Of a stretch of 53,062 nt of DNA, positions 40,489 to 50,250 are shown in pieces (the first letter of the stretch is position 1; the number at the start of each line of letters is the position of its first letter). Source of the stretch: Muribaculaceae bacterium. Its GTDB lineage: Bacteria; Bacteroidota; Bacteroidia; Bacteroidales; Muribaculaceae. The position numbers and the translations under genes are program-made. The stretch lies in NCBI GenBank assembly GCA_022510385.1, contig JAFLTQ010000020.1:1-53062 (forward strand), given 5' to 3'. The notes under the pieces were generated by a model that made no database searches, was not told the DNA's origin, and saw only the letters and a list, made by a program, of their open reading frames with translations.

Positions 40489-40767
40489 ATGACAAAAGCA
40501 GAAGTATGTGCAGAAATTGCGAGAACAACCGGTATGGACAAAAACTCTGTTCTCGAGGTAGTTGAAAAATTTATGGAAGTTGTAAAAGACTCCCTATCGC
40601 ATGGCGAGAATGTCTATCTTCGTGGATTCGGCTCTTTCATTGTAAAGACTCGCGCAGAAAAGACAGCCCGCAATATTTCTAAGAATACGGCAATTCGCAT
40701 TCCGGAACATAAGATTCCCGCTTTCAAACCTGCCAATACATTCAAAGAGGATGTTGCAAAAGGTTAA
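40489..40767 (+). CDS. hup: HU-family DNA-binding protein
   Basis: 92 aa. Starts MTKAEVCAEIARTTG, dimerisation helices, then VYLRGFGSFIVKTRAEKTARNISKN with the DNA-binding beta arm and conserved RNP-like IRIPEHKIPAFKPA. Full length for HU/IHF. Histone-like nucleoid protein that bends DNA; could also assist integrase complexes, as IHF/HU do elsewhere. Confidence 0.92.
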   Translation: MTKAEVCAEIARTTGMDKNSVLEVVEKFMEVVKDSLSHGENVYLRGFGSFIVKTRAEKTARNISKNTAIRIPEHKIPAFKPANTFKEDVAKG

Positions 40768-40839
40768 AAATTAAAGAATGTGAACTTTTTTCCGATCCCA
40801 GTGGTTATAGAGATATAATTTAAAAAAAAAATTAGAATT

Positions 40840-41154
40840 ATGGAAAAGAACTGCTGTTGCAAAAGAAAACATTCTTACCACTTTCATGTGACTCAAGTGG
40901 AGGATGAAAAGATTAAAGACGTATTCGGCTTTAACTTTGGAGGCCACCATGACCTCAAAAAGATGGTTGAAGATGTAGTTGCAAAAGGAACTATGACTGA
41001 AAAGCATGCTAAGGAGCTTGTTTGCGGTCTGCGTCTTCTGCATCATGTTTTGAAAAAATATCCCGGTAATCCGATTTTCCAAAGCGTTATGCCGGCATTG
41101 GAAGACTTCAAACATGCTTTGCGCAATGAATTTTGCCCATGTGAAAACAAGTAA
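40840..41154 (+). CDS. DUF3861-like protein, copy 1
   Basis: 104 aa. Pattern YHFHVTQVEDE ... FNFGGHHDLKKMVEDVVAKG ... GLRLLHHVLKKYPGNPIFQSVMPALEDFKHAL fits DUF3861 (function unknown): a beta-strand start, an (H/D)HDL helix and a C-terminal helix ending in FkhaL. Starts with Cys-rich MEKNCCCKR and ends CPCENK, possibly a metal or redox site lacking in copy 2. Followed after 23 bp by a paralogue. Confidence 0.6.
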   Translation: MEKNCCCKRKHSYHFHVTQVEDEKIKDVFGFNFGGHHDLKKMVEDVVAKGTMTEKHAKELVCGLRLLHHVLKKYPGNPIFQSVMPALEDFKHALRNEFCPCENK

Positions 41155-41177
41155 TCACCATTAAAAAGAAAAAAGTC

Positions 41178-41480
41178 ATGTGCGAAGATAAAGGTAAAGT
41201 AAAGAAATCTTATCATTTTCAGGTTGCTGAAGTGGTAGATAATAAGGTGAAAGATGTTTTCAATTTCAATTTTGGAGGACATCATGACCTTGCAGAGATC
41301 GTTGAAAAGGCAGTAGCTGTAGGTAACATTACAGAAAAGCATGCCAAACAGCTTGTTTGCGGTGTGCGTCTGCTCCACCATGCCATGAAAAAGTATCCCG
41401 AAAACGAAGCAATCAAAGCATTTGCTCCGAAATTTAAAGAGTTCAAGGATGCTCTCAAGGCTCAGGCCAACGGTAAGTAA
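41178..41480 (+). CDS. DUF3861-like protein, copy 2
   Basis: 100 aa, paralogue of the preceding gene: YHFQVAEVVDNKVKDVFNFNFGGHHDLAEIVEKAVAVG ... QLVCGVRLLHHAMKKYPENEAIKAFAPKFKEFKDAL. It lacks the Cys-rich ends of copy 1. The tandem duplication is recent enough that the GGHHDL and LVCG(L/V)RLLHH blocks are identical. Strong terminator after it. Confidence 0.6.
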   Translation: MCEDKGKVKKSYHFQVAEVVDNKVKDVFNFNFGGHHDLAEIVEKAVAVGNITEKHAKQLVCGVRLLHHAMKKYPENEAIKAFAPKFKEFKDALKAQANGK

Positions 41481-41501
41481 ATAATTATTAACACAATATC
41501 G

Positions 41502-41538
41502 ACATCCGGGAATTTAAAACATTCCCGGATGTTTTTTA
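41502..41538 (+). terminator. Terminator after the DUF3861-like pair
   Basis: ACATCCGGGAAT / ATTCCCGGATGT perfect stem followed by six T. The remaining gap to 41,806 is AT-rich with no gene; it should contain the promoter of the next gene. Confidence 0.9.
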
Positions 41539-41806
41539 TCCCGTTATCCCTACTTTAATAAAAGACTCTTTAAGGAGTTAGATTCACCAAAAAAGCAAAT
41601 TGTGAAATATTGTTAATTAAAGTTGTGAGGGTTGAAAATAAGATGGTTAATAAGATTAATTAGGTAAATTAGAGGAATAAAAGGGGCATTTCTGCGTTTA
41701 GAGAAAAGAAAAAAGCGAATATATCTGCTCTTTGGATTGCAGAATGAAACCGTAAACTATAAAAAGATTTCGCTAAGATTATCAACTTAGCAAAACAAAT
41801 AAAAAA

Positions 41807-42430
41807 ATGAAATATATCATCCCACTGTTCGTAGCCTTTACCCTGATGAGTTTTGGGAAGGCAGAAGCGCAGGTGCCGACATCAAAGGAGGTGCATAAGG
41901 AAATGCATTCCCGCTTGCTGGCAAATGCCAAGAGCAGCATCGACAAGAGTGTGATCCGGGATTATATAAAGGGAGAATTAGAAGCGAGGGAAGAAATAGA
42001 CCCTATGTATGAAGGTCTCTCGGAAGAGAGTGTAACTTTAATAAAAGACTTGCTGGCAGAGGCTCGGACCCACACCGGAAAACGTTACCGTTATGGTGCA
42101 AAAGGTCCGAACAATTTTGATTGTTCCGGATTCACAGGGTATGTCTTTAATCAATTCGGCTATAAACTCAATGCCTCATCTCGTGGCCAATATTCTGATG
42201 GAGAGAAAGTGGAATCAGGTATTCTGCGCCCCGGAGATTTGGTGTTTTTCAGTAGTCCCAGAAGTAAGGGAGGCGTTGGCCATGTGGGGATTGTTGTGGA
42301 TGCAGACAATGAAAACCACACTTTCAATTTCATACATGCAGCAATAGGGGGCGGTATTGAGATTCAAAAGAGCACATCTCCCTATTATCTGAAAAGATAT
42401 ATCGGAGCTCGACGCATCATCACAGAATAA
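41807..42430 (+). CDS. Secreted NlpC/P60 cysteine peptidase
   Basis: 207 aa. N-terminal signal peptide (YIIPLFVAFTLMSFGKAEA), then NlpC/P60 domain from about 90: NNFDCSGFTGYVF with catalytic Cys, DLVFFSS, GVGHVGIVVD with catalytic His, and a HAAIGGG third-site segment. Cleaves peptide stems of peptidoglycan outside the cytoplasmic membrane. Length is usual for the family. Confidence 0.9.
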   Translation: MKYIIPLFVAFTLMSFGKAEAQVPTSKEVHKEMHSRLLANAKSSIDKSVIRDYIKGELEAREEIDPMYEGLSEESVTLIKDLLAEARTHTGKRYRYGAKGPNNFDCSGFTGYVFNQFGYKLNASSRGQYSDGEKVESGILRPGDLVFFSSPRSKGGVGHVGIVVDADNENHTFNFIHAAIGGGIEIQKSTSPYYLKRYIGARRIITE

Positions 42431-42514
42431 AGAGACTTCTTTTTATTTGATAATCAACAACTTTCGATCCTCTCCGACTTTTTTAACTTTAATACGGGGA
42501 AAAGATTTCGGGGT

Positions 42515-44629
42515 TCAGATTACAGTGAGAACCCGCTCAAGAAGGTTACGTGTCGTATCTCCAAATTTCACTTTATAAGACTTTGAAGAGGCATCATAGG
42601 CTTCAATAACCCCTTCACCGAAGATTTTATGGGCAACCCTGGTTCCTATCGGGAGCCTTTTTTCGGCAATATCTCCCAATTCTTCATTTAGTCTTGCAAC
42701 CATATTTTTCGTACCCTCCAGGAGCGCGGGATCCAAAACTCCCTCAACTTTTAGCATCCACTCCGGGATTTCCGAGAAAAAACGCGAAGGATATTTCATA
42801 GCCCCCGTATCATTCATATACCCCTCGGACTCACAAAGCCAGAGCATATTTTCAGCTCGCGTCACGGCCACATACATCAGTCTTCTTTCCTCCTCCTCTC
42901 CATCGTTGCGACGTTCACGAATGCTTCGATGATTTGGGAAAATCCCTTCTGTGAGCCCGATAACAAAAACCTCCGGGAATTCAAGACCTTTAGATTGATG
43001 TATAGTCATAAGTCTGACCTTCTCTGAATCGAGAGTGCGGTCTACATTTGTGTATAAGGCAATCTCCTGAAGATAAGAAATCAGGTCGGCATCACCTTCG
43101 TCGATTCTGCCGGCTTCAAACTCCTTCATGGAATTTATTAATTCTGAGACATTTTCGAGTCTCTCCTCTTCATGGTCGTTTCTCAAAAGATCACTGAGGC
43201 CGCTCTCTTGAAGAATCCAGTCGGCCAGATCTGAAACGCTCATAAGATTGAGTCGTTCGCGTGCTCCATCAACAAGATTTAAGAAATCCACCAGACTTTT
43301 TTTGTCGAATGGCTTTTCGCCTATATGTTTTCTAAGGGTAGTGAGGAGAGGCAGTTGCTCTTCATCTGCCAATTGTCTGAGACGTTTGTAAGAGGTGTCG
43401 CCAAATTTACGTGCCGGCAGATTGATGATTCTTCTGAATGCCAAATCATCCTCTTCTGTGGCCACGAGCTTCATATAAGCCAACACATCCTTAATCTCCT
43501 TACGTTCAAAAAACCTGACCCCTCCCCACACGGTGTATGGGAGTTTATGTTTCAGGAGAGCCTGTTCCACATGCCTTGAAAGGAAAGAGCTTCGGAAAAG
43601 AATCGCAAAATGATTGGGAGACATTCCGGCTTTTATACCCTCTTCAATACGATTGGCGATAAAATCAGCTTCCTCCTTGTCGGATTTAGAATGGAGATGC
43701 ACCGGTTGACGCTCATTAAGCCTTATTGTGAAAAGCTCTTTCGGAACCCTGTTTTTATTGTTTTGAATAATGCGGTTAGCGACATCGAGGATATCAGGGG
43801 TGGAGCGATAATTCCTGGCAAGGATAACATCCGTTTTAGCCTTGAAATCGACAAAAATTTTGGGATTTGCTCCCCTCCATTCATAAATTGCCTGGTCGGG
43901 GTCGCCCACAACAAAAAGATTTCCATGATGTTTGGAAAGGGCGTGAAGCAGTTTCCAATCATCCCCGGTGCAATCTTGCACCTCATCGACCATAAGATAA
44001 TTTAATTTTTCGGTCCAATATTTATTTGCGTCGGGGAAATGATTAAGAATGTAGAGAGTGAAATAAAGCAAGTCATCGTAATCAAGAGCATAATGTTTTA
44101 GCTGAAGTCTCAGGTATCTGACAGTAGCATCCGGCGCAAAACTTGACGAATTAGGAAGAAGATGCTTCTGTATATATTGAGTCGGCTCATATCCCTTTAA
44201 AGCGGCAACACTTTTGAGAAAACGTTCCGCCGTGATTTTCTTACGGTCGATATTAAACTCGATCATTGCCTGCTTGGCGAGCTGTTTTGCATCTTCCTCA
44301 TCAATTATCGAGAAATTTTTGGGATACCCTATACGATAAATCTCCTGTCTCAGGAATTTAGCACAGAAACTATGGATTGTGCAGATGAAATCATTGACGC
44401 TGCCACGGTCGACCATACCGGCAATCCGGCGCTTCATTTCCTGAGCAGCCTTGTTGGTGAAGGTGAGGCAAAGAATATTCCCGGGGCTGATACCTACTTC
44501 ATTGACCAGAAAAGCGTAACGATGGGCGATGACCCGCGTTTTCCCCGAACCGGCGCCGGCAACGACTCTTACGCGACCTTCGGTGGCCTCTACGGCTGCC
44601 TTTTGTTGAGAATTAAGATCCACCGACAT
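42515..44629 (-). CDS. uvrD: UvrD/PcrA-type DNA helicase
   Basis: 704 aa SF1A helicase. LNSQQKAAVEA (Q motif), GAGSGKTRVIAHR (Walker A), MVDEVQDCTGDDW (motif II), VVGDPDQAIYEWRGA (motif III), LARNYRST (motif IV), MTIHQSKGLEFPEVFVIGL (motif V), VAVTRAENMLW (motif VI). The C-terminal GTRVAHKIFGEGVIEAYD is the Tudor-like domain of PcrA/UvrD that binds RNA polymerase. Roles in repair and replication-fork maintenance. Convergent with the peptidase gene. Confidence 0.93.
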   Translation of the reverse strand: MSVDLNSQQKAAVEATEGRVRVVAGAGSGKTRVIAHRYAFLVNEVGISPGNILCLTFTNKAAQEMKRRIAGMVDRGSVNDFICTIHSFCAKFLRQEIYRIGYPKNFSIIDEEDAKQLAKQAMIEFNIDRKKITAERFLKSVAALKGYEPTQYIQKHLLPNSSSFAPDATVRYLRLQLKHYALDYDDLLYFTLYILNHFPDANKYWTEKLNYLMVDEVQDCTGDDWKLLHALSKHHGNLFVVGDPDQAIYEWRGANPKIFVDFKAKTDVILARNYRSTPDILDVANRIIQNNKNRVPKELFTIRLNERQPVHLHSKSDKEEADFIANRIEEGIKAGMSPNHFAILFRSSFLSRHVEQALLKHKLPYTVWGGVRFFERKEIKDVLAYMKLVATEEDDLAFRRIINLPARKFGDTSYKRLRQLADEEQLPLLTTLRKHIGEKPFDKKSLVDFLNLVDGARERLNLMSVSDLADWILQESGLSDLLRNDHEEERLENVSELINSMKEFEAGRIDEGDADLISYLQEIALYTNVDRTLDSEKVRLMTIHQSKGLEFPEVFVIGLTEGIFPNHRSIRERRNDGEEEERRLMYVAVTRAENMLWLCESEGYMNDTGAMKYPSRFFSEIPEWMLKVEGVLDPALLEGTKNMVARLNEELGDIAEKRLPIGTRVAHKIFGEGVIEAYDASSKSYKVKFGDTTRNLLERVLTVI

Positions 44630-44668
44630 TATATGTTGGTTTTTAGGATTAGGTAAAATTAAATAAGA

Positions 44669-45331
44669 TTATTTATCCCCTTTAGGGATTTTAAGAAGAT
44701 GATCTACGCTGCTCATATTGTTGAAGTCGGATTCATAGTAAATTTTAAGCATAACAGTGTCTTGGAGGAAATTTATGGCACCTACCTCTACATTGATGAT
44801 TTTTAAACCGGTTCGTTTGCGGAGATCTTCTATAAGTTCTTGACGCTGATGAGGATGAATATTGTCAACACGGTCGTAAAGTATAAGCTTGGAAGAGACA
44901 TGCCTCATTCCGCGGAAACTTTCCACGACCCAGACGGAAACAACATAAATTAAGTTGGTGGCAAGGATTTCAGCGTAGCTAAGATTTATGGCGATTGCAT
45001 TAATTACCGATAGAGAAATTATAACGAAAAGGTATGTCATCTCTCTGACCGGTACAGTTTCTGTTCGGTAACGGATAATACCGAAAATAGCAAATAGGCC
45101 GAGAGCCATCCCCACTTTAATCTTAACGCTCCCAAGCAGAAATATCAGAAAGAAAATGCTGATACTGATAAGTATAAAAGTAAAATAATAGTCAAGTCGA
45201 CGACTTTTGCGATAATAGAAGAATTGAATAAGTATAAAGACAAAGAAAGAGTTTAATACAAACCTGAAAATCATCAGGCTCATATTAGGCACATCTATAA
45301 GAGGAGTGTCAAGAAATTTGAATTCTTCCAT
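44669..45331 (-). CDS. DUF4956 membrane protein
   Basis: 220 aa. Four hydrophobic segments in the first 140 residues and the LFAIFGIIRYRTETVPVREMTYLF signature of DUF4956, then a cytosolic C-terminal domain (HQRQELIEDLRKRTGLKI ... NFLQDTVMLKIYY). DUF4956 proteins are thought to accompany polyphosphate-related VTC-like proteins in some bacteria; no such partner is seen here. Diverges from ftsX. Confidence 0.75.
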   Translation of the reverse strand: MEEFKFLDTPLIDVPNMSLMIFRFVLNSFFVFILIQFFYYRKSRRLDYYFTFILISISIFFLIFLLGSVKIKVGMALGLFAIFGIIRYRTETVPVREMTYLFVIISLSVINAIAINLSYAEILATNLIYVVSVWVVESFRGMRHVSSKLILYDRVDNIHPHQRQELIEDLRKRTGLKIINVEVGAINFLQDTVMLKIYYESDFNNMSSVDHLLKIPKGDK

Positions 45332-45414
45332 TTAAAATTTGGTAGTAATGAATTACAAATTTACATAAAAAAGCATGAGATAGGAAAGAATAGAATAAAA
45401 ATAGGGATAAATAC

Positions 45415-45446
45415 TTGACAAAGGGGGTCTTGAATTATTAACTTTG
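45415..45446 (+). promoter_or_regulatory. ftsX operon promoter
   Basis: TTG at 45,415-45,417, 21 bp, TAACTTTG at 45,439-45,446. The ATG follows 34 bases later. Confidence 0.65.
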
Positions 45447-45480
45447 CAGAGGCAAAATATCGACTTGCTGAAAAAGCAAA

Positions 45481-46362
45481 ATGAAGAGCGGGTCTGAACT
45501 CCATATATCCTATTTATCGGCTCATATAACGACTATAGTGAGCGTTACCCTCGTTTTGCTCCTTGTAGGAATTATCACTTTCATCACGTTAAGCTCCGAA
45601 AGGGAGACTCGTGAAATTCGGGAGCGGATGGAGGTTAGCTTAGTCATGAACGACAACGTAAGCGATGTAGAGGCTCAAAAATTAAGCGAACAATTAAGTG
45701 GCGCTCCTTATGCTATTGAAGCCGGTTATATCGGTAAAGAAGCAGCTCTTAAAGCATGGCAGGAGGAAACCGGTGAAGATCTTAAAGGACTTTTCGGTGT
45801 AAATCCGCTTTCGCCCGAGGTTTATTTCCGAATTAAGGCAGACTACACATCCCCCGATTCTTTGAAAGCCATAGCATCCGGATTGGAGAAACTCCCGGGG
45901 GTTGAAGAAGTGGTCATGCCGGATTCAGAGATGGTAGAGTCTATGAATAATAATATCCGTAGCCTTGCAATAATTCTTGGGATAGTGGCTATCGTAATGA
46001 TAATAATCTCCTTCGTATTAATCAACAACACGGTGCATCTGTCAATTTATGCCCGGAGGTTTACGATACACACTATGCAATTGGTTGGGGCAACCGACCG
46101 GTTTATAAGGCAACCGATAATTCTGAATAATATATTGGCAGGCTTAATATCAGCCGGGGTTGCTATAGGAGTTTTGGCTATTTCTTTAGGGGCTGCCCCC
46201 CACTTGGGTTGGAACGATGTGGCACATTATATCAGCTGGGGGCTGTTTGTCTGTATCGCAGGAGGCATGTTGTGTGCCGGACCTTTGCTTTGCGGGTTGG
46301 CTGCAACTTTTGCAACCTCTAAATATTTAAATAAAGATTATGACGAACTTGTTCGTTCTTGA
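45481..46362 (+). CDS. ftsX: Cell division protein FtsX
   Basis: 293 aa. One N-terminal membrane helix (TTIVSVTLVLLLVGIITFITL), an extracytoplasmic domain (about 45-155) and three C-terminal helices (IILGIVAIVMIIISFVLI, NILAGLISAGVAIGVLAIS, WGLFVCIAGGMLC), the FtsX-like permease topology. With FtsE (not here) it controls peptidoglycan hydrolysis at the septum. First gene of a Bacteroidetes-typical operon. Confidence 0.9.
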   Translation: MKSGSELHISYLSAHITTIVSVTLVLLLVGIITFITLSSERETREIRERMEVSLVMNDNVSDVEAQKLSEQLSGAPYAIEAGYIGKEAALKAWQEETGEDLKGLFGVNPLSPEVYFRIKADYTSPDSLKAIASGLEKLPGVEEVVMPDSEMVESMNNNIRSLAIILGIVAIVMIIISFVLINNTVHLSIYARRFTIHTMQLVGATDRFIRQPIILNNILAGLISAGVAIGVLAISLGAAPHLGWNDVAHYISWGLFVCIAGGMLCAGPLLCGLAATFATSKYLNKDYDELVRS

Positions 46363-46417
46363 AATTGGGAAGTGAGAAAGTTGGAAAGGTAGAATGACGC
46401 TAAGATAATAGAAAAGA

Positions 46418-46723
46418 ATGGCAAAAAGAATATTACAAGAAAAAAAGAGCGAGCCGTTGAGTATCAATAAAACAAACGCAAAAGAACAACCCTTCACTCG
46501 GATTAACTTTTGGATGATGGGAGGATGTCTAATATTGATATTGTTAGGATATCTTTTTATGAGCGGCGGCGGAAGCTCGGAGCCTGACGGATTTAATCCC
46601 GAAATCTTCAGCACCCGCAGAATAGTAGTGGGACCTTTGCTGTCGTTTTTGGGTTTTCTACTAATGGCATTTGCAATAATCTATCGGCCCGGTCTAAAGA
46701 AAAAGAATCATGGAGTGGATTGA
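46418..46723 (+). CDS. DUF3098 membrane protein
   Basis: 101 aa with two membrane helices (NFWMMGGCLILILLGYLFM and VGPLLSFLGFLLMAFAIIY). Located between ftsX and uppP, exactly where DUF3098 proteins sit in Bacteroidetes. It overlaps uppP by 14 nt, so the two are translationally coupled. Function unknown. Confidence 0.8.
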   Translation: MAKRILQEKKSEPLSINKTNAKEQPFTRINFWMMGGCLILILLGYLFMSGGGSSEPDGFNPEIFSTRRIVVGPLLSFLGFLLMAFAIIYRPGLKKKNHGVD

Positions 46724-47576
46724 TGCTCTCATTTTGGGGATAGTGCAAGGGCTTGCAGAGTATCTGCCCGTCAGCTCAAGCGGCCACTTGGAGATATTCC
46801 GGGAGATCTTGGGGATAGAACTTCCGGGAGATAAGATTCTGCAATTTGATATCATTTTGCATGCAGCAACCGTATGTTCCACAATAGTGGTGCTATGGCA
46901 TGTCTTTAAGAAGTTGTTTCTTTCTTTCATCACATTTAAGAGAGATGCCGACTATTATATGGTGTGGAAGATTCTTCTGTCGTGTGTTCCGATAGCCTTT
47001 GTAGGGTTTGTTCTTAAAGACTATGTTGAGGAATTTTTTGGAGGAAGCCTTCTGTTAGTGGGAGTCTGCCTGATAGTTACAGCTGCCCTCTTGGCATTTG
47101 CCCATTACAGCGATATTATTATAATAAAGAGAAGAGATAAAGGAAGGGTGGAAGAGAAAAGCGAGCTAAAATCTGCTGAGTCGGGACGAGAGATTAACTG
47201 GGCGGATGCTTTCATAATAGGTTGTGCCCAGGCTTTAGCTGTATTGCCGGGCTTAAGTCGATCCGGCACAACAATAGCCACCGGCATAATAATTGGAGAC
47301 AAACGCTCGAAAGTTGCCTATTTTTCCTTTCTGATGGTCATAATCCCAATATTGGGAGAGGCCTTGTTGGATTTGTATAAGCTTGTAAACCAGCCATCCC
47401 AACAGGGAGACACAGCAATAGGAGTGGAGTGTCTGCTAATCGGATTTTTTGCCTCTTTTATCGTAGGATGTTGTGCCTGCAAATGGATGATTGATCTTGT
47501 TAGAAAAGGCAAATTGGTATGGTTTTCAATTTATTGTGTTATAATGGGAGTGATTTGTATCCTCTGGCAGGGGTGA
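46710..47576 (+). CDS. uppP: Undecaprenyl-diphosphatase
   Basis: 288 aa. LGIVQGLAEYLPVSSSGHLEI with the catalytic (E/Q)GxxE and PxSSSGH motifs, and LPGLSRSGTTIATGI as second signature, embedded in about eight membrane helices. Recycles the lipid carrier for cell-wall synthesis and gives bacitracin tolerance. Contains a hydrophilic loop of about 30 residues (KRRDKGRVEEKSELKSAESG). Confidence 0.95.
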   Translation: MEWIDALILGIVQGLAEYLPVSSSGHLEIFREILGIELPGDKILQFDIILHAATVCSTIVVLWHVFKKLFLSFITFKRDADYYMVWKILLSCVPIAFVGFVLKDYVEEFFGGSLLLVGVCLIVTAALLAFAHYSDIIIIKRRDKGRVEEKSELKSAESGREINWADAFIIGCAQALAVLPGLSRSGTTIATGIIIGDKRSKVAYFSFLMVIIPILGEALLDLYKLVNQPSQQGDTAIGVECLLIGFFASFIVGCCACKWMIDLVRKGKLVWFSIYCVIMGVICILWQG

Positions 47577-47612
47577 TAAAGAATAAACAGGCAATAATTA
47601 AAAAGAGAGGAA

Positions 47613-48317
47613 TTGGATTTTATAAGCGGAGAAATAATAGCCATAGACAAGCCCTTGAAATGGACTTCGTTTGATGCAGTGAAGCGTATAAGGGGAGCCA
47701 TACAAAGGAGGTTGGACGTCAGGAAATTTAAGGTGGGTCATGCAGGCACACTCGATCCCTTGGCCACCGGGGTGTTGCTTATATGCACCGGAAGAGCCAC
47801 TCGAAGAATCGAAGAATTACAGAGCGGTGATAAGGAGTATATCGCCACCGTAAAGTTGGGAGCAACAACCCCAAGTTTTGATTTGGAGACCGAAATAGAT
47901 TCTGTTTACCCAACAGAACATATCACAGAGGAAAGAGTAAGAGAAGTGCTGGAATCATTTCAGGGGGATATTCTTCAGGTTCCGCCCGTTTATTCTGCAG
48001 TGAAGATAGATGGGAAGAGGGCCTACAAATATGCCAGAAAAGGGAATGAAGTGGAATTGAAAGCCAAGCCCATAAGTATTAAAGAGATAGAGTTGCTGTC
48101 TTATGCAGATAATATATTACGTTTCAGGGTTGTATGTAGCAAAGGCACTTATATAAGGTCTATGGCAAGAGATATTGGTGAGGCTTTGGGAAGCGGGGCA
48201 CATTTGATAGGACTTGAGCGAACTCGTGTAGGAGAATATCGGATATCTGAATGTCTGTCGATAGATTCTGCCGTTGAAAAGATAGCTACAGCTCCTGTGA
48301 CATTTCCCGATATGTGA
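47613..48317 (+). CDS. truB: tRNA pseudouridine-55 synthase
   Basis: 234 aa. Starts at a TTG (47,613); no ATG lies before the conserved start GEIIAIDKPLKWTSFDAV. Catalytic GHAGTLDPLATGVLL with the Asp nucleophile, then GDKEYIATVKLG and QVPPVYSAVKIDGKRAY; C-terminal KGTYIRSMARDIG. Short type without the PUA domain, as usual in Bacteroidetes. Makes the T-loop pseudouridine in tRNA. Confidence 0.94.
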   Translation: MDFISGEIIAIDKPLKWTSFDAVKRIRGAIQRRLDVRKFKVGHAGTLDPLATGVLLICTGRATRRIEELQSGDKEYIATVKLGATTPSFDLETEIDSVYPTEHITEERVREVLESFQGDILQVPPVYSAVKIDGKRAYKYARKGNEVELKAKPISIKEIELLSYADNILRFRVVCSKGTYIRSMARDIGEALGSGAHLIGLERTRVGEYRISECLSIDSAVEKIATAPVTFPDM

Positions 48318-48414
48318 GTCAAATAAAATAAAAGAAAAAAAGATATTAACAATTAATAATAGCTTCCCGGCCTTGGATAGGTTCTTATTTTCAGGAAGCT
48401 AAAAGGTAGAAGAG

Positions 48415-49470
48415 ATGAAATTATCACAATTTAAGTACAAACTTCCGGATAATCTGATAGCCCAGTATCCGTCGGAGAATCGCGACGAGTGTCGCCTGAT
48501 GGTATTAGACAGCAAGACAGGAGAGATAACCCATCGTTTATTTAAAGATATAATCGATTATTTCGACTCCGGAGATGTAATGGTGTTTAACGATACAAAA
48601 GTCTTTCCTGCTCGTCTCTACGGCAATAAGGAGAAAACCGGGGCCAGGATAGAGGTTTTTCTATTACGCGAGCTCAATATAGAGAATAAATTTTGGGATG
48701 TACTGGTGGAACCTGCCCGAAAGATAAGGATCGGCAATAAACTATATTTCGGAGAAGATGATTCAATGGTGGCCGAAGTTATTGATAATACTACGGCACG
48801 GGGAAGGACACTACGTTTCCTCTACGACGGACCACATGATGAGTTTAAAGAAATTTTATATTCATTAGGCGAAACTCCTTTACCTGAGTATATCACGCGT
48901 GCTGTTGAGGAATGGGATGCTGAGCGTTATCAGTGTATCTTTGCTAAGAATGAAGGGGCTGTTATGGCGCCCGCAGCAGGCTTGCATTTCAGCCGTGAAT
49001 TAATGAAAAGGCTGGAAATAAAAGGAGTTGAAAGAGGTTTTCTGACGCTTCATAGCGGGCAAGGGAATTTCAAGGAGATAGATGTTGAGGATTTGACCAA
49101 ACATCGGATGGATAGTGAGGAAATGTATGTTGGTGAAGAGTTGGTTGATATGGTGAATACCGCTAAAGACCATGATAAAAACGTCTGTGCGGTAGGTACA
49201 AGCGTATTGCGTGCCATAGCAACAGCGGTCTGCATGAATGGTCATATTATGACATATGAAGGATGGACCAATAAGTTTATTTTCCCTCCCTATGATTTCA
49301 CGGTATGTAATTCAATGGTTTCGAATTTCCATCTCCCGTTGAGCACGATGCTGATGATGGTGGCAGCTTTCGGAGGCTACGAACATGTAATGAAGGCTTA
49401 CGATGTTGCAGTAAAAGAGAAATATCAGTTTGGAGCTTACGGCGACGCTATGCTCATACTCCGTAGGTGA
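48415..49470 (+). CDS. queA: S-adenosylmethionine:tRNA ribosyltransferase-isomerase
   Basis: 351 aa. [57 protein letters not shown](E) and [14 protein letters not shown] are QueA signatures. Performs the epoxyqueuosine step of queuosine synthesis, transferring ribosyl from SAM to preQ1-tRNA. Preceded by a 97-bp gap with an inverted AGCTTCC / GGAAGCT element. Confidence 0.95.
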   Translation: MKLSQFKYKLPDNLIAQYPSENRDECRLMVLDSKTGEITHRLFKDIIDYFDSGDVMVFNDTKVFPARLYGNKEKTGARIEVFLLRELNIENKFWDVLVEPARKIRIGNKLYFGEDDSMVAEVIDNTTARGRTLRFLYDGPHDEFKEILYSLGETPLPEYITRAVEEWDAERYQCIFAKNEGAVMAPAAGLHFSRELMKRLEIKGVERGFLTLHSGQGNFKEIDVEDLTKHRMDSEEMYVGEELVDMVNTAKDHDKNVCAVGTSVLRAIATAVCMNGHIMTYEGWTNKFIFPPYDFTVCNSMVSNFHLPLSTMLMMVAAFGGYEHVMKAYDVAVKEKYQFGAYGDAMLILRR

Positions 49471-49488
49471 GTTTTCAGGTTTTTAAAA

Positions 49489-50250
49489 GTGGGAAAAAAT
49501 AAGCTGAAGAAATTTGCTGATATCGGCCGAATGGGGTGTGTTTTGCAATATCCCAGGGAGGTACTGTTGTCTGAAGGGTTCCATCAAAGGGGAGAATGGA
49601 ATGACGCGATATTCGGGCAGTCACGCCCCATAGTTTTGGAACTTGGATGCGGCAAAGGAGAATACACAGTAGGTCTGGCTCGGGCTTTCCCGGAAAAGAA
49701 TTATATAGGGGTTGATATCAAAGGAGCGAGAATATGGACCGGGGCCAAACAGACAGAAGAGGAAAAATTGGAGAATGTGAGGTTTCTGAGGACAGAGATC
49801 GAGAATATCTCTGAATTTTTCGGGAGCGGGGAGGTTGACGAAATATGGATCACCTTCCCTGATCCCCAGATGCAGAAGCCACGCAAAAGATTGACATCCA
49901 CAGGATTTCTGAAACAATATTCCCAATTTTTAAAACCCGGAGGAATTATTCATCTTAAGACCGATTCCCCTTTCCTTTATGAATACACCAGGCGTTTGAT
50001 AGCTCTCAATGGTTTGGAAGTTTTGGAGGATAAGCAAGACCTTTATGGATCCGGTGAAATTGATCCGGTGAAAGCCATAAAGACTTTCTATGAGAGCCTT
50101 TGGCTTGAAAGAGGAAAAAAGATAAAGCTGCTCTCTTTCCGGCTTATTGCCGGCAAAGAGCTTGAGGAGCCAATCACAGATGATATAGTCAAAGACGATT
50201 ATCGAAGCGTCATGGGGAGAGAATCCTTGCCTTCCACAAGGAGTCGATAG
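49489..50250 (+). CDS. trmB: tRNA (guanine-N7-)-methyltransferase
   Basis: 253 aa, GTG start at 49,489. PIVLELGCGKGEYTVGLA (SAM motif I), NYIGVDIKGARIWTGAKQ, WITFPDPQMQKPRKRLTSTGFL (catalytic PDPW-like region), HLKTDSPFLYEYT. Methylates G46 in the variable loop of tRNA. Its last 52 bp overlap the convergent lipoprotein gene. Confidence 0.9.
   Translation: MGKNKLKKFADIGRMGCVLQYPREVLLSEGFHQRGEWNDAIFGQSRPIVLELGCGKGEYTVGLARAFPEKNYIGVDIKGARIWTGAKQTEEEKLENVRFLRTEIENISEFFGSGEVDEIWITFPDPQMQKPRKRLTSTGFLKQYSQFLKPGGIIHLKTDSPFLYEYTRRLIALNGLEVLEDKQDLYGSGEIDPVKAIKTFYESLWLERGKKIKLLSFRLIAGKELEEPITDDIVKDDYRSVMGRESLPSTRSR

Noticed and set aside
44372..44656. Plus-strand ORF opposite the uvrD start
   Set aside because: No family resemblance and fully contained opposite a well-supported helicase gene.
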